Below, piece by piece: positions 29,421 to 42,176 of a DNA stretch of 64,000 bases (the first letter of the stretch is position 1; the number at the start of each line of letters is the position of its first letter). Source of the DNA: Strigamia acuminata. Taxonomy: Eukaryota > Arthropoda > Chilopoda > Geophilomorpha > Linotaeniidae. The notes under the pieces are model-generated. The model was not told the DNA's origin, did no database searches, and saw only the letters and a program-made list of their open reading frames with translations. The DNA is taken from contig OX442318.1 of the NCBI GenBank assembly GCA_949358305.1, positions 11,700,517-11,764,516 of the forward strand, given 5' to 3'. The position numbers and the translations under genes were made by a program.

Positions 29421-31315
29421 TGTGACGGTGACGACCACAACTCCTATCGCATGATAGTACCGGGTATAAGTCGCGTGAAATAGTGAATAATACGAGATAA
29501 AATAAAGACAACAAGTTTCTCAAAACACTACATTTATTGTTGTCAAACAATAGAATCAAATCTAAAAGTTATACAATTCTAATGCCGACATTTGGCAAGT
29601 TAAATACAAGTTAAACTATACAAATAATTGGCTGTGAAACAGCCCTAAAATAATATGATTACGGTTAATGGTGATTCTGGGTTCGGGAACGGCAAAACGC
29701 CCGCTCGACCGAGTATAGATGTCATCAGATAGCCGGGCTGGCTGTGTCCTCGCGGCTTCCGTCGGCGCTTCGTAATCGTGGAACTGGTTTCTTCGCGTTC
29801 CTGGTTCGTATCGTGTAATGGTCCGTGTAATGCTGTCTGGCTCGATCCGAGAGGTGCGGTTGACTCATGTGCACCGCCACAACTAGGGTTGGAAATTGGT
29901 AATGAATAAATGAAGTCATTTATTCGCCAAGGTTCCGCTTGCGAATTATATTTAATTCGCGATGTTGTGAGTTTAATAAATTAACTCAATAAATTGTATT
30001 CAATTTATTGTTACGAATTTGATTCGTCATACAGTGAAATAAGTCTCGTGACTTACTTCGGTTGTTAACTTGTTGCCAAGTTTAAACAATTAAGGTTTTT
30101 TATCGACTACAAGATATAATAAAGATTAAACAGCGCAACACACAATTGCCGTCAAAGTTCGCCTTGCTGAGCAGAACAGTATCGCGCGTGCCCTAAATAA
30201 CAGTGCGGTGAGAGACGGCACTGGTATTCAGGGGGATATAGCCCGCAGTTCTGCACAACAGAATTAATCACCTGAGATACTACTCATAAGTAGACTGCTT
30301 TGGCACCATCACCGAAGAGATATAACTTTCCCAAACACATAGTGCTACTGGCGGTAACTGCATGTTTTGCATGCAGACTGCTTTGGCACCATCAAGTGAT
30401 GGAGTCAATCTCTTTCAGTAACAGTGCTACTAACGGTTACTAAATACTTTGGTATCACACGTGACTCTATTGTCCGACCACGAGGATACTTATGCGGGAG
30501 GCTTTCTCCTCGGCAAGACCGTTTGACGGAAACATTAACAGTCCGAACTTCGCCTTCAGTTGACGGGGGTTGCATGGCTCAGCAGAGCCATGCTATGCAT
30601 GGACCGGTAGGCCCATGCCCTGAGTAAGAAACAGTTATTTGACATGCGGAACATACCAAATAACCAGAAATCAAGAACTACTTAACTTCCTGTTGTCAGG
30701 GAGTTTTATACTCGGTGGGATTAAGTTCCACCAATCTCGTATCGCAGGAAGTGGATACGGAGATGCAAACTTGGATTATGCTAATCCTTGACATGAAACA
30801 GGAAATGGATACCGGGGACCGGAAGTGGATACCCAGGACACATTCCCAAGTCACACATTAATCCTTTAATCCGCAAGGTCACATTTCCAAGAATGTGACC
30901 AATTCTTCTTCCAAACATTCAATGCAATAATATATCTTTATATTATTGTCCAATTAAATAATCTACGTGAATATATTAACTACTTATTTAATATATATAT
31001 CTTGTTATTCATTTAATTCCGTATTTCGAATTTACCGCTGATCTGCGATAGCGCCATCTAGTGGCGACATTGCGCATTGACAAATGCGGTTTTAGCAGAC
31101 GATTCTCTGTAATTTCGGCCGTGATATTTCGATATCATGAAGATTGAATTGTTTATTCTTATCAAACGAACATATTTGTAATTAAAACACCATAAATAAC
31201 TTTATTTAGGAATTACATTGGTTCTACAACAAATACAGTAGAATTACCGTCAAAATGGCGCAACAGCGCCTTCTGGTGGAAAATCAGGCATTTATAGCCC
31301 TATTAATTTGTCACA
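29421..31315. mobile_element. hairpin-rich solo-LTR-like element (member 3), 1.90 kb
   Basis: Ends TGTGACGGTGACG and TTAATTTGTCACA. Target duplication TCGG at 29417-29420 and 31316-31319, interrupting repeat Q (compare 12442-12470). Hairpins with perfect arms follow each other every 20-25 bp: 29904-29925 (10 bp), 29941-29960 (8 bp), 29987-30010 (10 bp, loop TATT), 30013-30027, 30040-30055 (loop TCGT), 30067-30082 (loop TTGC). Further ones are at 30572-30593 (9 bp, loop AGCA), 30877-30900 (9 bp) and 30925-30948 (10 bp, loop TCTT). TG..CA ends and a 4-bp duplication fit a gypsy solo LTR. No protein supported. Confidence 0.75.
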
Positions 31316-31319
31316 TCGG

Positions 31320-31921
31320 TTAGAAAATTGGTCATTTTTATTGCATGTAATAATACATAGCACCTGGAGAAAGTCGTTTAATAGTATGCCTATAAAACCT
31401 TGTGTGTTAAAAAAATGCGTCACCATGGCGTCACCATATCATTAAAGTAACATTATCACATCTATGATCAAAGAAACATTCCTCCCTAAGAACCATAAAT
31501 GAGACTTTTCTTATTGATTTCAAAAACCAAATAAAAATTAATAAAAAATTAATGATATCTAAAAAAACGAAAAAAAAATTAATTCTACAGAGTAAATGTT
31601 TACCTCAAATTTTGTCAATCATTATCACTGCCGTAACACTGACAAGGAGACAGCAGGAGTGTGTAATCCACAATTGTTTAAATTGTTTAAAAATAAAGTA
31701 TTGTTATTAATTATCATCCAAACAGTCAATACTTTCTCTATTTAAATGCACATCTCTCTCTCACATTGTTACAAATAGTTACAACACACAGAATTCTTAA
31801 CTGTGTGTTGTAACACTATTTTTAATTTTTTCAGTAAAAAAATCAATTTTATCTTTACACGTGCTAGATAGGCATCTGGAAATATGGCATGTGACATCAT
31901 GAATAGTGAATTATTATGAAA
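31320..31921. repeat. repeat Q (copy 3) and host flank of gene B
   Basis: 31320-31632 repeats Q (GGTCATTTTTATTGCATGTA to CAATCATTATCACTGCCG). 31680-31921 is paralogous to 10160-10293 plus 11970-12110, and contains the uninterrupted insertion site of the LTR-like element found upstream of gene A. Confidence 0.65.
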
Positions 31922-32800
31922 TATGAATTATAATGAATTATGAATTATAATGAATTATGAATTATAATGAATTATGAATTATAATGAATTATGAATTATA
32001 ATGAATTATGAATTATAATGAATTATGAATTATAATGAATTATGAATTATAATGAATTATAATGAATTATGAATTATAATGAATTATGAATTATAATGAA
32101 TTATGAATTATAATGAATTATGAATTATAATGAATTATGAATTATAATGAATTATGAATTATAATGAATTATGAATTATAATGAATTATGAATTATAATG
32201 AATTATGAATTATAATGAATTATGAATTATAATGAATTATGAATTATAATGAATTATGAATTATAATGAATTATGAATTATAATGAATTATGAATTATAA
32301 TGAATTATGAATTATAATGAATTATGAATTATAATGAATTATGAATTATAATGAATTATGAATTATAATGAATTATGAATTATAATGAATTATGAATTAT
32401 AATGAATTATGAATTATAATGAATTATGAATTATAATGAATTATGAATTATAATGAATTATGAATTATAATGAATTATGAATTATAATGAATTATGAATT
32501 ATAATGAATTATGAATTATAATGAATTATGAATTATAATGAATTATGAATTATAATGAATTATGAATTATAATGAATTATGAATTATAATGAATTATGAA
32601 TTATAATGAATTATGAATTATAATGAATTATGAATTATAATGAATTATGAATTATAATGAATTATGAATTATAATGAATTATGAATTATAATGAATTATG
32701 AATTATAATGAATTATGAATTATAATGAATTATGAATTATAATGAATTATGAATTATAATGAATTATGAATTATAATGAATTATGAATTATACTGAATTA
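31922..32800. repeat. 17-bp AT-rich satellite, about 51 copies
   Basis: Unit GAATTATAATGAATTAT repeated head to tail with one shortened unit near 32047-32060. The paralogous position upstream of gene A (about 12060-12105) has only one or two units (ATTATGATAAATTATGAATT), so the array expanded after the two loci separated. It lies about 0.8 kb before the gene B start codon, immediately before the distal promoter module. Confidence 0.95.
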
Positions 32801-32837
32801 TTTATGAATTATGAGTAGATATGATGTGGGTAAAAAC

Positions 32838-33016
32838 AAACACATCCAACCTTTTAGGTTTGTGCAGTTGTCATTTCGATCTACATGATCAAGTAAGCTA
32901 CTAATATAATTATGTTCCAACATGATTATTAATTATATACTACAACATTTACACCAATTACACCAACTGTAGAAAGCTTCTGTTGTTGATATTTTGCCAC
33001 ACAATAAGACAAGGTA
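32838..33016 (+). promoter_or_regulatory. distal copy of DEG/ENaC promoter and 5' UTR-exon module (gene B)
   Basis: Paralogous to 12135-12310: TGTGCAGTTGTCATTTCGAT, ACTACAACATTTA, and the exon end TTGCCACACAATAAGACAAG with donor GTAAGAG at 33014. It is cut at 33017 by a partial copy of repeat Q (33020-33254). Confidence 0.5.
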
Positions 33017-33254
33017 AGAGAAACGAGACTGTTCTTATTGATTTCAAAAAGTAAATAGAACAATTTTTACAGTAGTAAACAGACCTTGCTTAAAACTTGT
33101 TTCCAATTTCATGAAAATGTTATTAAGTTCAACGAATGTATTACGAAAGATATTAAATAAATAAAAAAGTAATGATATTTAACTAAACAAGAAAAAAATC
33201 AATTCTAAAGAGCAAATATTTACTTCAGATGTTGCCAATCATTATCACTGCCGT

Positions 33255-33609
33255 GTAAGCTGGTGCAGTTGTTATTTCGATCTACATGATCAACCACTCA
33301 AACAAGTTTGGCAGGCTTTGCTTCGTAAATAATACAAGTAAGCTACTAATGTGATGTTCCAACATGATTATAAAGTATGTACTACAACATTTAGACCAAT
33401 TAACCAACTGTAGAAAGCTTCTGTTGTTGATCTTTTGCCACACAATAAGACAAGGTAAGAGAAAATCGAAAGTGTAAACATTTATGTATAACAGAAACAG
33501 TAATGCAATAAATTCACTAAATGCAATGCTATCCTGTGTTAATCACAGCTAATATCCAACTACAGTAAAGTTTACGTTTGCTATCTATTCCACACATATT
33601 GTTGCAGTC
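33255..33609 (+). promoter_or_regulatory. proximal promoter and 5' UTR region of DEG/ENaC gene B
   Basis: Probable untranslated exon ends at 33454 (ACAATAAGACAAG) with donor GTAAGA; acceptor TTGCAG ends at 33607, two bases before the ATG. The arrangement is the same as in gene A. Confidence 0.55.
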
Positions 33610-36600
33610 ATGAACCAGTTACGAAGATTGAGAAAAAAGAAAATTGAAAAAATTGCCAAAGATTTTCTTAAGGTTTACAAAACCGAAACAGCAATACACA
33701 AGCTATTTTTTCCACGATCATCATTGTTCAACAACAAAAGCCGGGTGTTAATGACCATTATTGCGTTATCTCTATGCATGTACCAATGCTGCGATGTCAT
33801 CATTCTCTACAAAAGCAAGCCTGTAAAAGTTGATGCATCCTTCACAGAACCAGCAATTGATGATTACCCCGCAATTCAAATTGTATCACAAGAAACGGAT
33901 GACAGTTTGACTTATCAAAGAGAGAACTCAAGAAAGAAAGGTAGGTGGTTAGGGGCCGTCCACAAATTACGTAATGCAAATTTTTGGATTTTTAGACCCC
34001 CTACCCCTGTAACAAGGTAATAACAAATCCACAAATCCCCCCCCCCCCAGGAAGTTACGCAAAAAATTCCACTTTACTATCGTAAATTTTGCTTTTGTCT
34101 AACTTAATAGTTATAAGATGCTACTTTTATGATTCTAAATTGATTTAATTAGATTTAAGCTACTTTTTTGTATTTTAGTATGTAGAAATAATTTGATCTT
34201 CTACATAGACAACCATATGCAACTCACAACAGTAATGAATAAATATAATTTTACCAAAGTGATCGAAGCCATAACTTTTAAACGAGTAAGCAAACAAAAC
34301 CAAAATAGAAATTAAACAAAATCACAAAAATTATTGATCCTGATTCTTTCTGCAGGGAACAAAATCTTATTCCAATAAGTTTAAAACCAGAGAGGTATAC
34401 ACGGCTTACGCCTTAGCGATTCAATTGTTAAATAGTAATTTTTTTTCAATTTTATTGCACATTTCTGTTAACATTTAATAGCAAAACTGATTACCCCATT
34501 CAGATGAAAAATTACCACTTGGTCCTGAATCCCAGTTACTAATAAAAGAAAGAGAAAGAACAACTCGTCCAGATCGTCTGATGGTTGTAGTAAGTATGAA
34601 CTATGAATGCATAGAGGTAGCATATTTTTTTTGTAGCTATATAATTTTGCGGTTCTAGTCAGTTCAGAAAGTTTGGAATAATCAAAATTTTCATGAGCAC
34701 ATCATTGTTAGAAGGCATTTTGGCATTGCTGGAAAGCTCTCACTAAAATAAATGAAAATATTCTCAAAAGAGACATAATTTAGCTCTAGATTGAGCAAAA
34801 AAAATACGCCTGTAAGATGCATAGTTTTCTAGTAATCTGCTTTTGAATACAACACTAGTGTTCAAAAAGTTTGGAATAACAAAAATGATGTTCAATAAGT
34901 TTGGAATAACGAAAATGATGTTCAAAAAGTTTGGAATAATGCCTACAGATTCATTATAAGATGATCCCACAATCAGATCATGTGATACTAATACCATTAT
35001 GTCATATTTACATGGCTCTTTACATGTATGTGAGTTTTTGTAGCAAAATCTATTACCATAGGTATAGGCAAACAACTGATCTTCAGCCGTTGGTATGAGA
35101 AAATTTTCAATAATATTGCAGTCAGCATCGGAATTTACAGCTCCTCAGATAAAACACAAGCCCCTTGTGTCATTATAATCAGCACAGCTCTGCATCATTA
35201 CTTTAGCAGAAATTGTTACAGTTTGTTGTAAGCCATCTGGGTGGCCAGTTTCATGTTTGAGTCTCCAAATCTTCTCATCATTATTTAGACATAAAAATAT
35301 AAGCATTTTATAGTTGCACAATGGGTAGGTGGATGCTTTATTGATAAAATCATCTACGGACAAGTGGTATAGCAACGGATCTAGCTTTTCGGGGGCCCTG
35401 AGCTTGAAGTTTTTCCGGGGCCGCTTTAATTTAATAGCAACCCCCTTTTTTTTAGTACATTGCCTATTTGCCTTGTGTCTTGGGGGCCCTTTAGAATTTG
35501 GAGGCCCTGGGCTCAAGCCCTATTAGCCCTCATGTAGATCCGCCCATGGTGGTATGTTAGATTTTTTAAAAGTCAGAACTTGATTCTCATGAATTAAATT
35601 TAAATCCGTACTTATGATGGCTCGCAGATCATATGAATATTGAGACACAAATCCTAACTTAAACTCCCCCCGCAAAAAAAAAACCTAGGTAAAAACGGAA
35701 AAAAGATGAGGAGAATAGTGTCTAATAATTATGATGGAAATAAAAAAAAACAAAACTAATGAGTTCTCATACCAGAAAGCTATCTTTCTATTCTTTCCTA
35801 AAAATAAAAATATGCTGTCCTTCTTTCCCAAATTAACTAATCCACATACAGTGTATTCTTATCATTACCATTACAGGTGACCATGATTGCAAAAGCATAC
35901 AATCCAACTGTCAATATAGTACCAACATTAGAAATGCACATAGCAGAAATATATCAAGAAAATATATTTGCTTTTACTGCAAAAAAAGTAAGATAATTAT
36001 TAATATTGAAGTGTTATGAATAAATTTGTTTACAAAATTAAAATGGCATTCTAACCTAACCTAACTTTTCCTAATCCCAACTCATCTTGTAAAGACAAAA
36101 TATTGATTCAGGATACTTTTATCTGCGAACAAACATTTCAAACCAAAGAAATTTTTCCCCATCCAAATAAAATCATCACTAACTCTTTGTTTGTAGTACA
36201 CATTTGTGAATAGAAGATTGCATCCTTGTGTGGACATCTCTACTATGGAAAAATGTCATGCGGATTGTTACTTACAAGAAATTAATCAACGAAATTTTAC
36301 TTGCCAGTATGTTGTTTGTCTATTCTTTCACTATGTTAGCACAGTGTTCTAAGAAACAGCTATTCAAAAATAATTATGTTGATCAATAGTGTATTGAGGA
36401 AAAAGCAGATCACTTATTAAGATTTGTACTTTTTCCGAAAATGTACAAATACTTATAAGAGGATAATTCAATTTCAGATTACCATTTTTACCCAAAATGC
36501 AGGAAAATAAATGTGTCGCAGATAAATTATCATGCAATTACACCAAACAAATTACTGAAGTAGGATGGCAAGTTAATCCTCATTATACCTGCAATTGTGC

Positions 36601-39600
36601 GAGAGAATGTGAAAAAGTTACATTCACTTCTCACTATTATTTTACTGATCAGTACACAAAAACGAGTATTTTTTATTACTTGTCCAGTAGAATTCTTGAA
36701 CTAACAGAATATTTTTGTTTTGACTTCATATCATTGATGTGTAACATTGGTGGCTACATGGGATTTTACATTGGAATATCTTGTATTCAAATTATTGAAT
36801 CAACTATTTCAAACATCCAAAATGGTTATCAAATAGCTAATTACTACAGAAAGAAGAAAAATCTTTTTGAAAAACATGTCATGGGGAAATGTAAAGAATT
36901 ATGGAAGGCAACAACTAATGGCAGTTCCCAAAGTGCCTCACCGCAATCTAAGACTACTGTAAAAATTAGAAAATTTGTCATATCCTGTTCTTTCCTGTCA
37001 AGTTGCTATTTTACCTACTGTCGAATCATGACTTACCTTCTTTATCCTGTACACATGACCATTGAACTTACTCAAGATCGATTTATCCAAATTCCAAATG
37101 TTGCTGTGTGCAGTTATCCCGATTCAATACTACATGAAATGGAAAAGATGATGACGTACAAAAATATCAGAATTAATGGTGCTGAAAATGTCGACATTTT
37201 AGATCTTCTTGATTTTCCATCAGAATATGTAAACGACACAAATAAATTATGGGAAGCAACAGGTGATATGGAAAACTTTGAAACAGCAGAGGTAAGGACA
37301 CTAGGATAAATTACTGAATATCCAATTCCTGCATGAGATTGCCTCTTCTGTGTAATTTTATGTGTTAATTAGAATTACTAAGTATTTGTAAGCTTAAGTC
37401 GTATTTGCCATGACAATGTTTAACATTCTTCGATTGTCATGTCGTATGCGACTTTAAACGATGGTTTCGGAAAGTTTTGGGTTTCCAGGAATTGTAATAA
37501 CTAGAAAATTGTGGGTCCACAGGTGTTGCAACTCCTAATACGCTGCCATGGGGGTAGCTTCGTAAAGACAGCATCTGTTCGTGATATCTGTATTTTTATG
37601 AGTGCAGGATACCAGCCCGGGCGCTGCGCAATATGGCAACCAATGGTACTCGTATTAAGATCGTAATATCACGCTTGACTAAGGGAAACCGTCGTCACTC
37701 GCTAAGCGCTCTTATGAAGAGAATATTTCTTCTCCTGAGTACGTGCAAACGTTGGGTGTACACGCAGACAGGTGCCAAACCGTGAACCGCATCTTCAAAC
37801 CGTTGAAAATAAATAAATGAACAATTGAGACGGCTGATAAATTCAAAATGTCAAGTATGAGAAGGAAGTCACAGTTGTGGCTAAAAAGTGCTGACGAATT
37901 AAGACCGTCGAATACGCCGTTTCTCCAATAAGGTGTACGCAAAATATGGGCAAATGAAAAGAGCACTGGTTAGATAGCCAACCGTGAGAATTTGGGCTGC
38001 ACAATAGCCAAATTCGCTAAAATGCACCGTAAATCAAACTTTGAAATCCTCTAATTGAGACAGGAGATGTGACTGTGTCAAAGGCGAAATTAAACAAGTC
38101 ACCTCTGATCACATGTTCCAGGCCAAGTCTATTCCCAAAGGGAAATGGGCGAAAACAGGTGGTCAGAGTGAGATATTCAAATTATCAAAGCGCAAATATG
38201 TCAATTTATGGCAAAATTCTCATGAATGTCTGGATGGGGTGAGCAAAACCAGGCCAAATTAAAGATAAAGGGTGAAAATAAATAAAATAAAATAAAATAA
38301 AATAATAAATTTGGAATTTGGAAAAAATTAAATAATTGGAGGAAATCAACACAATTTCCAACCAAAATGGGGTTAAATTAGGGAAAAGACGCAAAATGCG
38401 CTCAAAATTTTCAAAAATTTCTACTGTCTAAAGTCAAGACCGTGACAATGTAATCTGCGATTGTGCCAAATAACTAGATTTTTAATTTCAGATTGCAGCA
38501 AAAGCTTACATGTCAGAGAAAACAGTAGTTATTAAATTCATATCAGGAAACATGTCCTATTTGGATACTATCTTTGGCAGATGTATCAAAATAAAATCCG
38601 GTAATTGCTGTAAAATCTTTGTAAATAAAAAAAGATGTACCGTACTGCCTTGAACAATGGCCGGGCGCAATTAAGCGCCGGCTCTTGATTAAGCGTCTGG
38701 CAACCGCCAGCCGGTAAACCAATAAGCGCCGGCCCTGAACAAACGCCGGGCGTGTTTAAACGCCGGGTTTATTGTAAATTTGTAATTCGTTTAGATGACG
38801 TTTTGTGTCTACCGTACACGTACACGTAATGTACGGTTGAAATGAGCTATTTAACACTCCTTCATTGTTTCACTGCTGCATTTCTACCAATAATACAGCG
38901 GTATGGCTCCAAAAAATTTGAAAAAACGTGCATACGACCACAAATTTTTTATAACTTGTTATTTTAAACTTTTTTTTCGGATAGAGGCCTGGCTTGAATA
39001 ATCGCCTGGTTTTGAATAAGCGCCTGGCGAGCGAGTCAAAAAAAAAAATTAAACGCCCGGGCCATTGTTCAAGGCAGTACGGTATGTATATCCTAGGTCA
39101 CTTGCATCGGTTTCAATTCAAATAAGTTTCTTCAATTCACAAAAGTGTCTCATATTTTTTAATGTATGATGTACTTTCAGATACCGTGGAATATCATCCA
39201 TCGACCGCATTAACATGCCTAATTTACACGCCAAATGAAAAACAAGATGTTCAATTTTCAGTAATTCACATAAACAAATAGTTAGTTGATATTGGCACAA
39301 AATTGATATTTCAGGTTTAACCAAATACTAAGAATTATTGAAATTGAAACATCCAATTACTGTACATGTTAGTTTAGATATCTTGTTATGAATCGAATAT
39401 TGTGCTAACTTCAACTTAATATTGAATTCCAAAATTTAAATACAATCCATTCAAAACTGTATTACTCTAGATTTACTTAATGAAAACACAAGATGGAATT
39501 AACTTTAAAATTACCGAAAAGCAACCATGGAACTCTTTTACGAACATGAAACTGATCAGACAGACGGTAAGCAAATAAACAGCAAACACACACACATAAA

Positions 39601-40561
39601 CTCATTTAAACATGTTTGTATTTTCAAAAACTTGCTAAACGTAAAGTTTAACGTATACAATGTTTAGACTGGTTTAAAAAATTTAAATAGCAAAACTTAT
39701 TTTCCTGCAAATTTGAATAACAAAACTTATTTAACTGCAAATTTGAATACCAAAACTTATTTAACTGAAAATTTGAATAACAAAACTTATTTAACTGCAA
39801 ATTTGAATAACAAAACATGATTAACTGCAATTTTAAACGTGCTTTTTGGATAAAATAAGCAATAAACAATAAATGTACCGGGTGGCCCACATAAAAGCGG
39901 CCCCATAATATTACATACACACATTTTCGGGCCGCTTTTATGTGGGCCACCCGGTAGCTTTTGTGAAATAGAGTTTCTTGTTAAAATGTCGGTGTATTGC
40001 AGATACGCAAATTGAACACTTGGGCTAATCCATGTGTATCATTAACTGAATTTAACTTGTGCGAAAAGAAGTGCTTTGAAACCAAACTAATGGAAGAAAA
40101 CATTCAGTGCAGGTTTGGTCGTATTCTTACTATTCTATATACTTGTACAATGCCATTTAAGTTTCCCTATTTGTATCAGATTGCCTTTTCTCAATTCATC
40201 AAACTTGCCTGACTGCAAAACATCAATTGAAGCCAAAAAGACACGCCGGTCATACCTCAACGTGCATCTGAATTTTGAAGCTGTGCACATCTGTGGCTGC
40301 AATTCACCTTGCGATTATACAATTTACACCCCATTCACTGAATATTATAAGAACACACGGCCAGCTTTTAATGTAATAATTACAGTAATTCAACTTGAAA
40401 ATAACTGTAGAGAAATTTTTCAACAACGGTTGTCTTTGCCATTGGTGAAATTAATTTGCGACATTGGGTCAATTCTCGGCTTTTTTCTTGGAATATCTGC
40501 TCTATCATCATTTCAATTGCTGGAAAAATCCTTACACAAATTTAACTTCAGAAATGTTTAA
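33610..40561 (+). CDS. two-unit (tandem-fused) DEG/ENaC sodium channel, gene B
   Basis: Exons: 33610-33940, 34179-34285, 34356-34434, 34504-34589, 35877-35987, 36197-36306, 36478-37291, 38492-38600, 39181-39260, 39471-39566, 40003-40112, 40180-40561. Every exon has the same length as in gene A; total 2415 nt, 804 residues, no internal stop. Unit 1: TM1 from about 44, YPAIQI motif, TM2 with GIS (374-376). Unit 2: TM1 (KFVISCSFLSSCYFTYC), IPNVAVC, TM2 with LICDIGS and GIS (782-784). TM2 of unit 1 and TM1 of unit 2 share the 814-nt exon 7. The many amino-acid differences from A combined with an intact frame and identical exon lengths indicate that both copies are under constraint. A plasma-membrane cation channel is inferred; whether two units in one chain alter trimer assembly is unknown. 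Introns carry an hAT MITE, two TA-target MITEs and an unclassified insertion. Confidence 0.82.
34870..35370 (-). pseudogene. unidentified coding-like relic, antisense in intron 4 of gene B
   Basis: Minus-strand translation includes YHLSVDDFINKASTYPLC, IWRLKHETGHPDG, SCADYNDTRG, NSDADCNIIENFLIPTAED and HTCKEPCKYD, interrupted by a stop near 35150. The same relic is in gene A intron 4 with other lesions. Cysteine-containing, protein-like, but no family recognised. Confidence 0.35.
35372..35548. mobile_element. hAT-type MITE, intron 4 of gene B
   Basis: Same insertion as 16185-16360; target duplication GTGGTATA at 35364-35371 and a one-base variant (GTGGTATG) at 35549-35556. Ends are partly eroded. 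Confidence 0.8.
37574..38022. other. unclassified 0.45-kb insertion in intron 7 of gene B
   Basis: Gene A reads AAGACAGCGCACCGTAAATC at about 24843, while B has about 449 extra bases between AAGACAGC and GCACCGTAAATC. No terminal repeat was found. A minus-strand frame (37712-37966) has no recognised domain. Confidence 0.5.
38640..39082. mobile_element. TA-target inverted-repeat element, 443 bp, intron 8 of gene B
   Basis: Terminal inverted repeats start CCGTACTGCCTTGAACAATG (about 28 bp). TA duplicated at 38638-38639 and 39083-39084; gene A has the single-TA empty site (AGATGTATGTATATC, about 25467). Interior contains repeated motifs (GCGCCGG, TTGATTAAGCG, TTGAATAAGCG). No transposase. A Tc1/mariner-superfamily MITE is likely. 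Confidence 0.85.
39878..39954. mobile_element. TA-target mini-MITE, 77 bp, intron 10 of gene B
   Basis: Perfect terminal inverted repeats CCGGGTGGCCCACATAAAAG flanked by TA on both sides (39876-39877, 39955-39956). Gene A shows the empty site (AAATGTAGATTTTTGTG, about 26156). Confidence 0.88.
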
Positions 40562-42176
40562 ATGTACTTTTCAACATTGATGCTGCGTACAACTGCGGCT
40601 GCAAATCACTTTATAATTATACCAGTTACACACCATTCACTGAATATCACCATTAATTATATTTACAAGAATATACAGTATATTCTTAGCCTGATTATGC
40701 AATTTGGTGTGCTTAAAAAAACATCGAATTGAATCAAACTTGAAAACATTTTCCTTCTTGTTATTATTTCTTACTTGTTTACCCCCAATAAAGTATGGGG
40801 GATCCAAAAATTGCACCCAGTCCTTAGGACCGATGCGACAAAAATGTTAACGGTGTCAGCAGCACTGATCTCACATACGTTCATTGATCCATGTCCTTCA
40901 CCCCTGACAAAGACGGTTAACTTTAAATCACACGGGCTAAACCTACAATATCCACAAATTGTCATCTACGAAACGAAATTTCTCACAAAAAACACAAAAA
41001 TAAATTCAAAATCGACACAAAAACCCATTTCGTCGACTCCCTCAAACATCGCAGCTTCGTTTTCCAATTAGTACTTCTAAAAGAAAGCCAACAACTATTT
41101 CATCCATTAAACCAAACGTGAAAAACCAATTCAAAACAAATCTGCCACCATCACCTATCGACAAAACGACGAATTAATTAGACAAAAATCACTCCACGTC
41201 ACAGAAGACAAAATTCTGTAGCGACTAGCGATTTCTGGTTAACCAGTCGGTGACAAGTCGAAGAAAAACATCACGTGTGAAACAAACTTCTCTCCTGAGT
41301 GAGGAACTGGATAAGGAGCAAATCAAGACTCTCTTCGCAGCGAGCTACTTGTCTTTCCATAGCCGAACGCAAGTCTTCTTTTACCCCTTTGTTTACACCT
41401 CTTGTTACAGTCCTCTGTCTGCAAATTAAAAACACAAAAAAATATAATTTCTTTATTTTTCTTTGGTTTTATCGTATTTCCTTTAATTGTGCACCCGCGC
41501 TCTATTGGCCATCTGCCGAATTTCTCATTAAAAATTCAAATTCCACAAAATTTTCTACTAAATAATTCAAATTACACTGAATTTTTCACTAAAAAAATTT
41601 AAATTTGCATATAAACGCCATTCACTGAATATCAACCATTGATTATATATTTAAGAATGTATATTCTTAGCCTTGTTATGCAATTTGGTGTGCTTAAAAT
41701 ATTATTAATCACAAACACTATTATCATAAATAATTTTACCTCCACTTTTAAATTAAAACAAAAAAATTACCAAACAATAAAAGCAATTTATAACAAAATT
41801 ATTATACTGTTTAGTAATGACTTTGGTCATTGTAATGCTCCATCTATCTGGGATTTTTTAAATCTTGAATGTTAAATTGCTAAGTGTTCCTAATTCAATT
41901 GATTATCAGATTGTACCGAAGATCATTTCAATTACAATTATAAATAAATTACAAATTTTTTCTCTACTTTGCTTTTGCGTGAATTACATAATGTATTTTA
42001 TCAGTCAGCATTTATAAACATAGAAATCAAGGCACATGCATGGTAACTCAATGACACAATTTTTCAAAATAAATCAAAAAAGAAGAAAATACCTGACTTA
42101 AGAGGTGATGTAGTTTAAATGTTGATCGGGTTTTGATCCTAAAAATCATCAGAAATCGATGATATCTAATGAATCG
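40562..42176. other. 3' flank of gene B with a local duplication
   Basis: The segment CATTCACTGAATATCA to GCAATTTGGTGTGCTTAAAA occurs at 40631-40722 and again at 41621-41703, flanking about 0.9 kb that is absent after gene A. 41740-42110 matches 28303-28670. ORFs here (40775-41071, 41299-41602) show no domain and no paralogous conservation, so no gene is called. Confidence 0.5.
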
